A stretch of DNA of 64,000 nt from Piscinibacter sp943370595 (lineage in GTDB: Bacteria > Pseudomonadota > Gammaproteobacteria > Burkholderiales > Burkholderiaceae_C), in NCBI GenBank assembly GCA_943370595.1, contig CALRRO020000003.1, forward strand, positions 124,001 to 188,000, read 5' to 3'. Below, in pieces: positions 1-7,695 of this stretch (position 1 is the stretch's first letter; each line of letters begins with the position of its first letter). Both the position numbers and the translations under genes were made by a program. The notes beneath the pieces were generated by a model, which did not search any database, was not told the DNA's origin, and saw only the letters and a program-made list of their open reading frames with translations.

Positions 1-602
1 AAGCGCATTGCTCGCGCATGGGCCTGCGCCGAGATGCGCGCGGCGCGGCGCATGGTGTCGAGTTCGGCGTCGTCCTTGAGCAGCCGCATCTCGCCGAGCA
101 GGGGCGACAGGTCACGCTGTGCCTGGGGCGCTTGCACGCCCTGGCGCTCGCGCAGCGCGGCCAGCCAGCCATCGATGCGCGCCTGCAGCCCCTCGTGCAG
201 GCCGAACGGGAACCACACCGCCGGTGCATTGGCGAGTTTGTCGGCCGCCAGCTTGTCGAGCGCGGCCAGCGCATGCGCCTCGTGCACGCCCAGCGCCGCC
301 GGCGCAGCCTCGGGGCCGAGGCGGTGGCCGTCCCAGATCTCGCGCTCGAGGTTCTTCTCGCGGCACAGCAACGTGCTGCGGCCGTCGGACTCGAGCAGCA
401 GCCAGGCCTGCGGCTCGTCGAAGCCGGTCAGGTAGTGGAAGTGGCTGCAGTGGCGGAACGGGTGGTCGTTGTCACTGTTGCGCTGGCGCTCGGGTGCCGT
501 GGGCAGTACCGCCATGCCGCCACCGAGACGGGCCATGGCCTCGGCGAGGCGGTCGCGCCGGCGGGCACAGAGATCGGGCCGGGCCGCAGCGCCCCGGCTC
601 AT
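1..602 (-). CDS. pepP: Xaa-Pro aminopeptidase (aminopeptidase P), N-terminal part
   Basis: Proline-specific metallo-aminopeptidase that removes the N-terminal residue in front of proline; cytoplasmic. Only the first 200 codons are present because the gene runs off the left edge, so the metal-binding catalytic domain is not visible. What is visible is the creatinase/AMP_N domain, with the typical stretch SDNDHPFRHCSHFHYLTGF near residues 43-61 and LLRE/CREKNLE-like residues after it. The start ATG overlaps the stop of the upstream membrane-protein gene as ATGA, so the two are probably co-transcribed. The frame was read directly from the sequence. Confidence 0.9.
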   Translation of the reverse strand, partial: MSRGAAARPDLCARRRDRLAEAMARLGGGMAVLPTAPERQRNSDNDHPFRHCSHFHYLTGFDEPQAWLLLESDGRSTLLCREKNLEREIWDGHRLGPEAAPAALGVHEAHALAALDKLAADKLANAPAVWFPFGLHEGLQARIDGWLAALRERQGVQAPQAQRDLSPLLGEMRLLKDDAELDTMRRAARISAQAHARAMR

Positions 603-1378
603 GACTCGCCGCGCAGCTTGACGGCCTTGGGCGCGTCGGGTGCGAGCGCGCCGGCGCGCAGCTTGCGCAGTGCGCGGCGCAGTTCGTCGTCGCCGCTGGC
701 GGGGGTCTGCGCGGCCTTCTGCACCGCATCGCGCGCGGCATCCTCGGAGCGCTTCACCGCCGCGCGGTCTTCCAGGTGGCGCAGCCGCTGGCGCAGCTGG
801 TTGGCCACTTCCTCGACATCGGCCAGGCCGCTGTGCGCGTCGGTCTTCGGCAGCGCGACGACCCGCTTATCCTTCATGCGCACCTGCAGCCGGCAGATCC
901 GGTTGTTCCGGCCGTGGCGCAGCGTGAAGCCACCGGCGTCCTTCTCCTCGATGTGGGCATCGCGGATGTTCTCGTAGTCGACCTGGTGGACCTTCTGGCC
1001 CAGGCCGCGCTGGAACCACAGGTTGTTGGCGCTGACCGCGACGCGCTCCCAGCGCGCCAGGTCCAGCGCCAGCACGCCGGCCCAGGCGAGCAGGCCCAGC
1101 ACCATCAGCCAGGACAGGCCGAACGCGCTGCCGGCCCAGACCACCACGCCGGAGGCCAGGGCGCCGCCGACGATCTGCATGGTCTGCGCCTCGGCGGTGC
1201 GCCAGACGTCACGTTCGTAGGTGTAGGCCTGCGGCTCGCCGCTGGACAGCGGATTGACCGACCACAGCACCGCCTTGACCGCGCGCGAGGCGAGGTAGTG
1301 GCAGGCCCCCGCGGCGGCCACGGCCATTGGCAGGGTGAGAACGGTGGTGAGCAGGTTCACGCGACGAACATTAGCCAC
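599..1378 (-). CDS. Membrane protein of unknown function
   Basis: A 259-residue protein with about three to four hydrophobic segments in the first half (near residues 8-30 and 70-110). A soluble C-terminal half follows, rich in Arg, Lys and Asp. The middle part (residues about 118-175, VSANNLWFQRGLGQ onward) resembles a small PH-like or YdbT-like strand-rich module, but no named family is recognised. It overlaps pepP by ATGA on the same strand, implying translational coupling. The function cannot be stated. Confidence 0.75.
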   Translation of the reverse strand: MANVRRVNLLTTVLTLPMAVAAAGACHYLASRAVKAVLWSVNPLSSGEPQAYTYERDVWRTAEAQTMQIVGGALASGVVVWAGSAFGLSWLMVLGLLAWAGVLALDLARWERVAVSANNLWFQRGLGQKVHQVDYENIRDAHIEEKDAGGFTLRHGRNNRICRLQVRMKDKRVVALPKTDAHSGLADVEEVANQLRQRLRHLEDRAAVKRSEDAARDAVQKAAQTPASGDDELRRALRKLRAGALAPDAPKAVKLRGES

Positions 1379-1518
1379 TTCCGCTCGCGAATCAAAGCCT
1401 TGCCTGCGCTGGGCGTGAAAAATGCACGCCCGTTACGGTCGAACGGTCGTTTGGGGCGGTCGAGCGGCAACCCCGGGCAGCGTCTAGGATGCCCTGGACA
1501 CCCCACCAGGAGACCGCC

Positions 1519-2499
1519 ATGCACTACCGCCGCCTCGGCCGATCGGGCCTGCAGCTGAGCCTGCTGTCACTGGGCTCCTGGGTCACGTACCACAACCAGG
1601 TCGACGCCCGCGCGGCGCGCGAGATGCTGGCCGCGGCCATGGACGCCGGGGTCAACTTCTTCGACAACGCCGAAGCCTATGCGCGCGGGCAGAGCGAAGT
1701 GGTCATGGGCGAGGCGATCCGCGCGCTGCAGTGGCCGCGGCTGAACTACGTGGTCTCGACCAAGTTCTTCTGGGGTCTGGACCGCGACGGCAACGCCGTC
1801 AACCGGAAGGACACACTCAACCGCAAGTACCTGATGCAGGCGATCGACGGCTCGCTGTCGCGCCTGCAGCTCGACTTCGTCGACCTGGTGTTCTGCCACC
1901 GCCCCGACCCGAACACGCCGATCGAGGAGACCGTATGGGCGATGAGCGACATGATCACCCAGGGCAAGGCGCTGTACTGGGGCACCAGCGAGTGGAGTGC
2001 GGCCGACATCCGCAGTGCCTGGGACATCGCCGAGCGCCACCACCTGCACAAGCCGGTGATGGAGCAGCCGCAGTACCACCTGTTCCACCGCCGGCGCGTC
2101 GAGCAGGAGTACGCGCCGCTGTATGAAGCCATCGGCCTGGGCCTGACGACCTGGAGCCCGCTGGCCTCCGGGCTCCTGACCGGCAAGTACCGCGCCGGCG
2201 TGCCGGCCGGCAGCCGCGGTGCGCTGCAGGGCATGGGCTTCCTCGTCGACGGGCTGACCGACCCGGCGAAGAACGCTGCCGTGGCGCAACTCGAGGGTGT
2301 TGCTGCCGAACTGGGCTGCAGCGTGGCGCAGCTGGCGATCGCCTGGGTGGCGCGCCAGCCGCAGGTCAGCACGGTGATCACCGGCGCCTCGCGGCTCGAG
2401 CAGCTGCAGGCCAACCTCGGCGCGCTGCAGGTGGTCGAGCAGCTCACGCCGGAGTGGCTGGCGCGCATCGACGCCATCACGAGGCCGTTGGCCGACTGA
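1519..2499 (+). CDS. Aldo/keto reductase, KCNAB/YghZ type
   Basis: NADPH-dependent oxidoreductase of the aldo/keto reductase superfamily, beta-subunit-of-potassium-channel subgroup, 326 residues. The start chosen is the ATG that opens MHYRRLGRSGLQLS, preceded by the ribosome site ccaggaga; an in-frame ATG 30 bases upstream lacks one. Recognisable pieces are the TIM-barrel start, FFDNAEAYARGQSE with the catalytic Asp/Tyr pair, the catalytic Lys in STKFFWG, and the NADP-binding tail STVITGASRLEQLQANLGAL. The physiological substrate is unknown. The gene stands alone between divergent and convergent neighbours. Confidence 0.93.
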   Translation: MHYRRLGRSGLQLSLLSLGSWVTYHNQVDARAAREMLAAAMDAGVNFFDNAEAYARGQSEVVMGEAIRALQWPRLNYVVSTKFFWGLDRDGNAVNRKDTLNRKYLMQAIDGSLSRLQLDFVDLVFCHRPDPNTPIEETVWAMSDMITQGKALYWGTSEWSAADIRSAWDIAERHHLHKPVMEQPQYHLFHRRRVEQEYAPLYEAIGLGLTTWSPLASGLLTGKYRAGVPAGSRGALQGMGFLVDGLTDPAKNAAVAQLEGVAAELGCSVAQLAIAWVARQPQVSTVITGASRLEQLQANLGALQVVEQLTPEWLARIDAITRPLAD

Positions 2500-2529
2500 G
2501 CACGATCACTTGGCCGCTGGCCGAGTGAG

Positions 2530-3237
2530 TCAGCCAGCGGCGTCGTTCAACGCCGCCAGGCGCTCGGGCGTGCCGACGTCGGCCCAGCCACCGTCCCATC
2601 GCAGCGCGCCAAGGCGCCGCTGCACGATCGCGGCATCGAGGTAAGGGCGCAGCCGGGCCTTGGCGCCGACCGCGAAGTCGCCCATCAACTCGGTGACGAA
2701 GGCGGGCCGGAACAGGCCGATGCCCGACCAGGTGAAGCTCGCGCCGGCACGCGCCGGGGTGGCCAGACCGTCTTCGATGCCGAAGTCACCGCCGGGATGC
2801 TGGGGTGGGTTCGGCACCATCCACAGGTGGCCGAACTGGCCCGGCTGGAGGGCCGAGGCGGCGGCAGGGCCGAAGTCGAAGTCCGGCGCGAAGACGTCGG
2901 CTGCGACGTACCAGAACGGCTCGCCGGCCGCGACTGCGAGCAGCGGCAGCGCCTTCTTCAGGCCGCCCGCCGTCTCCAGCGCGCCGCCATGGTCGCGGCC
3001 TTCGAGCGAGTAGCGGATCGCCAGGCCGAAGCGCGTGCCGTCACCGAGCGCGGCGACGATCTGCTCCTCCAGCCACGCGGTGTTGACCACCGCCTCGCGC
3101 ACACCGCCGCGCGCCAGGTTGGCGAGGTGCCACTCGATCAGCGGCTTGCCGCGCACGCCCAGCAAGGGCTTGGGCGTGTGGTCCGTCAAGGGCCGCATGC
3201 GTTCGCCGCGGCCGGCGGCGAGGATGATCGCTTTCAT
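2530..3237 (-). CDS. murU: N-acetylmuramate alpha-1-phosphate uridylyltransferase (MurU-like nucleotidyltransferase)
   Basis: Sugar-phosphate nucleotidyltransferase, 235 residues, of the short GT-A type used in peptidoglycan recycling to make UDP-MurNAc. The N-terminus shows the nucleotide-binding signature MKAIILAAGRGERMRPLTD, then TPKPLL with the conserved Lys, and a metal-binding Asp in YVAADVFAPD. The start is placed at this signature rather than 11 codons upstream. The specificity (MurU rather than another nucleotidyltransferase) rests on size and overall pattern. It lies 33 bases after the hemerythrin gene on the same strand. Confidence 0.87.
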   Translation of the reverse strand: MKAIILAAGRGERMRPLTDHTPKPLLGVRGKPLIEWHLANLARGGVREAVVNTAWLEEQIVAALGDGTRFGLAIRYSLEGRDHGGALETAGGLKKALPLLAVAAGEPFWYVAADVFAPDFDFGPAAASALQPGQFGHLWMVPNPPQHPGGDFGIEDGLATPARAGASFTWSGIGLFRPAFVTELMGDFAVGAKARLRPYLDAAIVQRRLGALRWDGGWADVGTPERLAALNDAAG

Positions 3238-3270
3238 GCCGCCCAGTCTATCGACAGGGCGGCGAGGCAC

Positions 3271-3858
3271 TCACTGCAACGCAGGCCCCAGGCCGATCGG
3301 GGCCGGTGCGCTCTGCACGATCTTGCTGAACAGCGGCCGGTACAGGTCGGTCGGCTCGTGGCCGGTCAGCGGGTCGCGGTTGGCGAGGAAGGCGGCGTCG
3401 AGCTCGGCCCAGTCTTCCTTCGACAGGTGCGTCAGCGCCAGCGGCAGCACCTCTTCCTCCTCGACGCGCATGTGGCTCAGGTAGAAGTCGATGTAGCGCT
3501 CGACCGCCTGCTCGAAGGCCGCGCGGCGCGACTCGCCGAGCACCTCGAAGGCGAGCAGGTCGTGCTCGAGGTCGCGGATCGCCTTCTCGCCGCGCGCATG
3601 GTCGCGGTCGAGCCTGTCGAGCACCGAGGCGACCTGCGGGCAGCGCGCACGCAGCTTCGGGAACAGCAGCTCGCTCTCCTTCGTGTGGTGCAGCTGCTCG
3701 GGGAATTCGTCGACGTAGAACAGCATCGCGCGCAGCACGCTGAAGTCGGGCAGCGACCCGTGCCGGCGGTGTTCGGCCAGCAGCATCGACAGCGAGCGCA
3801 GCATCGCGGAGAGCGCGCCGTGTTCGTCGCGGATGATGGTCAGGGCGGGGTGGGACAT
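3271..3858 (-). CDS. Hemerythrin-like HHE-domain protein
   Basis: A 195-residue four-helix protein with the metal-ligand histidines and acids of the hemerythrin HHE family: IRDEHGAL near residue 9, LHHTKESELLFPKL near residue 50, and HMRVEEEEVLPLAL near residue 127. Such proteins bind a di-iron centre and act in oxygen or NO sensing or in protection of Fe-S proteins; the exact role here is not shown. The start chosen is MSHPALTIIRDEH. Together with murU on the same strand it may form a short operon. Confidence 0.9.
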   Translation of the reverse strand: MSHPALTIIRDEHGALSAMLRSLSMLLAEHRRHGSLPDFSVLRAMLFYVDEFPEQLHHTKESELLFPKLRARCPQVASVLDRLDRDHARGEKAIRDLEHDLLAFEVLGESRRAAFEQAVERYIDFYLSHMRVEEEEVLPLALTHLSKEDWAELDAAFLANRDPLTGHEPTDLYRPLFSKIVQSAPAPIGLGPALQ

Positions 3859-3896
3859 GGCAAGGCTCCAGGCCGTTTCGGCAGGACTGCAGCGTC

Positions 3897-4325
3897 TCAC
3901 CGCGGCGGCGCCGCGGTCTTGAGCCCGGTCAAGCCGAGGCGATGGGCGCGCGCGCCGCGCAGCAGCTCATGGCGCTCGACCTCGCGCGGCTCGAAGGCGC
4001 GCACCAGCGTCTCGAGCAGCCGCTGCGCCCGCGCCGAGTTGTCGGCGCCGAAGTTGCACACGTAGGCGTCGAGCGTCACCGCGCCGAGTTCGGGCCAGGT
4101 GTGCACCGCCAGGTGCGACTCGGCCAGCAGCACCACGCCGGTCACGCCGCTCGGCTGCGAGCCGTCACCCGCCGGCGCGAAGCGATGGAACAGCTCGCCC
4201 ACCGGCACCAGGCCGCTGGCCGCCACGGCCGCCAGGCAGCACTGGCGCAGCGCATCGACGTCGGTCAGCGCGGCGAGCGCGGGCGAGACGCCGTGCAGGT
4301 CGGCGGTGAGGTGCAGTCCATGCAT
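3897..4325 (-). CDS. speD: S-adenosylmethionine decarboxylase proenzyme
   Basis: Makes decarboxylated AdoMet, the aminopropyl donor for spermidine. This is the short prokaryotic class, 142 residues, a self-cleaving pyruvoyl enzyme. The cleavage and active-site motif ESHLAVHTWPE is intact, with the Ser before His-Leu becoming the pyruvoyl group, and DAYVCNFG follows. The start is the ATG opening MHGLHLTADLHGV. It is transcribed divergently from transketolase with 82 bases between the starts. Confidence 0.9.
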   Translation of the reverse strand: MHGLHLTADLHGVSPALAALTDVDALRQCCLAAVAASGLVPVGELFHRFAPAGDGSQPSGVTGVVLLAESHLAVHTWPELGAVTLDAYVCNFGADNSARAQRLLETLVRAFEPREVERHELLRGARAHRLGLTGLKTAAPPR

Positions 4326-4407
4326 GCGGCGGATCATACGGACGCGGTCCGACCCGGGCCTAAAATGCCCGTTCCCCGCCCGACACCCTCCTCCTCCCGA
4401 CCGCGCC

Positions 4408-6471
4408 ATGGCCGACCTCGCCTCCCCGATCGCCACCTCCTCGACCGCCACGATGGCCAACGCGATCCGCGCGCTGGCGATGGACGCGGTGCAGCAGGCC
4501 AATTCCGGCCACCCCGGTGCGCCGATGGGCATGGCCGAGATCGCGGTGGCGCTGTGGGGCCCGCAGCACGGCCACCTGCGCCACAACCCGGCCAACCCGC
4601 ACTGGGCCGACCGCGACCGCTTCGTGCTCAGCAACGGCCACGGCTCGATGCTGATCTACGCGCTGCTGCACCTGTCGGGCTACGACCTGCCGATGAGCGA
4701 GCTGCGCAGCTTCCGCCAGATGCACAGCAAGACGCCGGGCCACCCCGAGGTCGGCGTCACGCCGGGCGTCGAGACGACCACCGGCCCGCTCGGCCAGGGC
4801 ATCACCAACGCGGTCGGCATGGCGCTGGCCGAGAAGCTGCTGGCCGGCGAGTTCAACCGCCCCGGCCACACGGTGGTCGACCACCACACCTACGTCTTCC
4901 TCGGCGACGGTTGCCTGATGGAAGGCATCAGCCACGAAGCCTGCGCGCTGGCCGGCGCATGGAAGCTGAACAAGCTGATCGCGCTGTACGACGACAACGG
5001 CATCTCGATCGACGGGCAGGTCGCACCCTGGTTCGTCGACGACACGCCCAAGCGCTTCGAGGCCTACGGCTGGAACGTGATCCGCGCGGTCGAGGGCCAT
5101 GACGCCGCCGCCGTCAGCGCGGCGATCGCCAAGGCGAAGTCGGCCGACAAGCCGACGCTGATCTGCTGCAAGACCACCATCGGCAAGGGTTCGCCGAACC
5201 GCGCCGGCACCGCCAAGGCGCACGGCGAGGCGCTGGGCGCCGAGGAGATCAAGCTGACGCGCGCGGCGCTGGGCTGGTCGCACGAGCCCTTCGTGGTGCC
5301 CGAGACCGCCTACGCCGCCTGGGACGCCAAGGCCCGCGGCGCCGAGCTCGAGGCCGAGTGGGACGCCCGCTTCGCCGCCTACCGTGCCGCCCACCCCGAA
5401 CTGGCCGCCGAGTTCGTGCGCCGCATGAAGGGCGAGCTGCCGGCGAACTGGACACAGACCGTGGCCGACACGCTGGCCGCCGCGAACACCAAGTCCGAGA
5501 CGGTGGCCAGCCGCAAGGCCAGCCAGATCGCGCTGGAGGCGTTCACCAAGGCGCTGCCCGAACTGCTGGGCGGCAGCGCCGACCTGACCGGCTCCAACCT
5601 GACCAACACCAGCTCGACGCCCTCGCTGCGCTTCGGTGCGGACGGTTCGGGCAACGGCGGCCGGCACGTCAACTACGGCGTGCGCGAGTTCGGCATGGCG
5701 GCGATCATGAATGGCGTCGCGCTGCATGGCGGCTTCATCCCTTACGGCGGCACCTTCCTGACCTTCAGCGACTACAGCCGCAACGCCATCCGCATGGCCG
5801 CGCTGATGAAGATCCGCGTGGTGCACGTGTTCACGCACGACTCCATCGGCCTCGGCGAAGACGGCCCGACGCACCAGAGCGTCGAGCATGCCGCTGCGCT
5901 GCGACTGATCCCGGGCCTGGATGTCTGGCGCCCGGCCGACACCGCCGAGACCGCCGCCGCCTGGGCTGCGGCCATCAGCAGCGCCACGTGCCCGAGCGCG
6001 CTGCTGCTGTCGCGACAGAATCTCCCTTACCTGCCGAAGGACTCGAAAGACGGCACGCTCGATCACATCGCCAAAGGCGCCTACGTGCTGGCCGAGCCAG
6101 CCGAGGTCGGGCTGAGGAAGAAGGCCCGGGCGGTACTCATCGCCACGGGCTCGGAAGTACAGCTCGCGCTGCATGCGCAGCAGCAGCTCGCCGCCGACGG
6201 CATTGCCGTGCGCGTGGTGTCGATGCCCTCGACCTCGGTGTTCGACCGCCAGGCGGTCGCCTACAAGCGCGCGGTGCTGCCGGATGGCGTGCCGCGCATC
6301 GCCGTCGAGGCCGGCGTCACGGATGGCTGGTGGAAGTACGGCTGCGCCGCGGTGGTCGGTATCGACACCTACGGCGAGTCGGCACCGGCAGGCGTGCTGT
6401 TCAAGCATTTCGGCTTCACCGCGGACAACGTCGCCGACACCGTCCGCGCGGTGCTCGCAGGCCAGCGCTGA
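4408..6471 (+). CDS. tkt: Transketolase
   Basis: Thiamine-diphosphate enzyme that moves two-carbon units between ketose and aldose phosphates in the pentose phosphate and Calvin pathways; 687 residues, usual for the family. Visible are the substrate His in QANSGHPGAPMG, the TPP motif GDGCLMEGISHEA, the central EFGMAAIMNG with the catalytic Glu, and the C-terminal TGSEVQLAL phosphate site. The start is the ATG after ccgcgcc; the frame is open further upstream but lacks homology. It is followed 28 bases later by gap, so the two form a carbon-metabolism operon. Confidence 0.97.
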   Translation: MADLASPIATSSTATMANAIRALAMDAVQQANSGHPGAPMGMAEIAVALWGPQHGHLRHNPANPHWADRDRFVLSNGHGSMLIYALLHLSGYDLPMSELRSFRQMHSKTPGHPEVGVTPGVETTTGPLGQGITNAVGMALAEKLLAGEFNRPGHTVVDHHTYVFLGDGCLMEGISHEACALAGAWKLNKLIALYDDNGISIDGQVAPWFVDDTPKRFEAYGWNVIRAVEGHDAAAVSAAIAKAKSADKPTLICCKTTIGKGSPNRAGTAKAHGEALGAEEIKLTRAALGWSHEPFVVPETAYAAWDAKARGAELEAEWDARFAAYRAAHPELAAEFVRRMKGELPANWTQTVADTLAAANTKSETVASRKASQIALEAFTKALPELLGGSADLTGSNLTNTSSTPSLRFGADGSGNGGRHVNYGVREFGMAAIMNGVALHGGFIPYGGTFLTFSDYSRNAIRMAALMKIRVVHVFTHDSIGLGEDGPTHQSVEHAAALRLIPGLDVWRPADTAETAAAWAAAISSATCPSALLLSRQNLPYLPKDSKDGTLDHIAKGAYVLAEPAEVGLRKKARAVLIATGSEVQLALHAQQQLAADGIAVRVVSMPSTSVFDRQAVAYKRAVLPDGVPRIAVEAGVTDGWWKYGCAAVVGIDTYGESAPAGVLFKHFGFTADNVADTVRAVLAGQR

Positions 6472-6499
6472 GCCACTCGATCAACCTGGAGGAAATCAC

Positions 6500-7498
6500 A
6501 TGACCATCAAGATCGGCATCAACGGCTTCGGCCGCATCGGGCGCATGGTGTTCCGCGCCGCCATCCAGAACTTCAAGGACGTCGAGGTCGTCGCCATCAA
6601 CGACCTGCTCGAACCCGACTACCTGGCCTACATGCTGAAGTACGACAGCGTGCACGGCCGCTTCAAGGGCGACGTGGCGGTCGACGGCAATACGCTGATC
6701 GTCAACGGCAAGAAGATCCGCCTGACCGCGCTGAAGGACCCTGCCGCGCTGGCGTGGGGCGAGGTCGGCGCCGACATCGTCGTCGAGGCGACCGGCCTGT
6801 TCCTGACCAAGGAAACCTGCCAGAAGCACATCGACGCCGGCGCGAAGAAGGTGATCCAGAGCGCGCCGTCGAAGGACGACACGCCGATGTTCGTCTTCGG
6901 CGTCAACGACAAGAGCTACAAGGGCGAGACCATCGTCTCCAACGCCTCCTGCACGACCAACTGCCTGGCGCCTGTCGCCAAGGTGCTGAACGACACCTTC
7001 GGCATCAAGCGCGGACTGATGACGACGGTGCACGCCACCACCGCGACGCAGAAGACCGTCGACGGCCCGTCGAACAAGGACTGGCGCGGCGGCCGCGGCA
7101 TCCTCGAGAACATCATCCCGAGCAGCACCGGCGCGGCCAAGGCGGTCGGCGTGGTGATCCCCGAGCTGAACAAGAAGCTCACCGGCATGTCCTTCCGCGT
7201 GCCGACCTCCGACGTGTCGGTGGTCGACCTGACCGTCGAGCTGGTCAAGGAAGCCAGCTACGAGGACATCTGCAAGGCCATGAAGGCGGCCAGCGAAGGC
7301 GCGATGAAGGGCGTGCTCGGCTACACGGAAGACAAGGTCGTCTCGACCGACTTCCGCGGCGAGGCGATGACCTCGGTGTTCGACGCCGATGCCGGCATCG
7401 CGCTGGACAAGACCTTCGTCAAGGTGATCGCCTGGTACGACAACGAGTGGGGCTATTCGAACAAGGTGCTCGAGATGGTGCGAGTGATCGCGCGCTGA
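6500..7498 (+). CDS. gap: Glyceraldehyde-3-phosphate dehydrogenase, type I
   Basis: Glycolytic/gluconeogenic enzyme that converts glyceraldehyde 3-phosphate to 1,3-bisphosphoglycerate with NAD+. It has 332 residues. The NAD site INGFGRIGRM opens the protein and the active-site motif SNASCTTNCLAP carries the catalytic Cys at residue 151. A strong ribosome site (ggaggaa) precedes the ATG. It lies directly after tkt and ends in front of a strong palindrome that probably stops transcription. Confidence 0.97.
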   Translation: MTIKIGINGFGRIGRMVFRAAIQNFKDVEVVAINDLLEPDYLAYMLKYDSVHGRFKGDVAVDGNTLIVNGKKIRLTALKDPAALAWGEVGADIVVEATGLFLTKETCQKHIDAGAKKVIQSAPSKDDTPMFVFGVNDKSYKGETIVSNASCTTNCLAPVAKVLNDTFGIKRGLMTTVHATTATQKTVDGPSNKDWRGGRGILENIIPSSTGAAKAVGVVIPELNKKLTGMSFRVPTSDVSVVDLTVELVKEASYEDICKAMKAASEGAMKGVLGYTEDKVVSTDFRGEAMTSVFDADAGIALDKTFVKVIAWYDNEWGYSNKVLEMVRVIAR

Positions 7499-7530
7499 AC
7501 GTGCATTGACTCACGGCGGTTTCCGCCTGT

Positions 7531-7558
7531 GACGAGGGCCCCCGCGGGGGCCCTCGTC
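7531..7558 (+). terminator. Transcription terminator after gap
   Basis: A perfect 28-base palindrome whose arms are gacgagggccccc and its complement, with only a two-base GC centre, 32 bases after the gap stop. The following bases (gtcgtttcc) have a short T-rich stretch but no long U run. A small GGCGG-TTT-CCGCC hairpin lies just upstream. The next gene on this strand starts 138 bases later. Confidence 0.7.
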
Positions 7559-7695
7559 GTTTCCGCTGCTCACGTCTTGCGACGCCGCCGCAACAATCCT
7601 TTACCCCGGCCTGCCAGATCCGCACAGCGGCGCTGTAAGCGGGACACCTACACTTTCGCGTTAAGGACGTCGAGAACAACGATCTGGAGAATCCG

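Noticed and set aside
4360..6408. A long open frame antisense to transketolase (682 codons).
   Set aside because: High GC keeps the opposite strand open; the translation is low-complexity Arg/Ala/Gly/Val and the plus strand encodes a full transketolase. The same holds for the long antisense frames over topB, ntrY, nifB, nifK and the nifS-SIR2 region.
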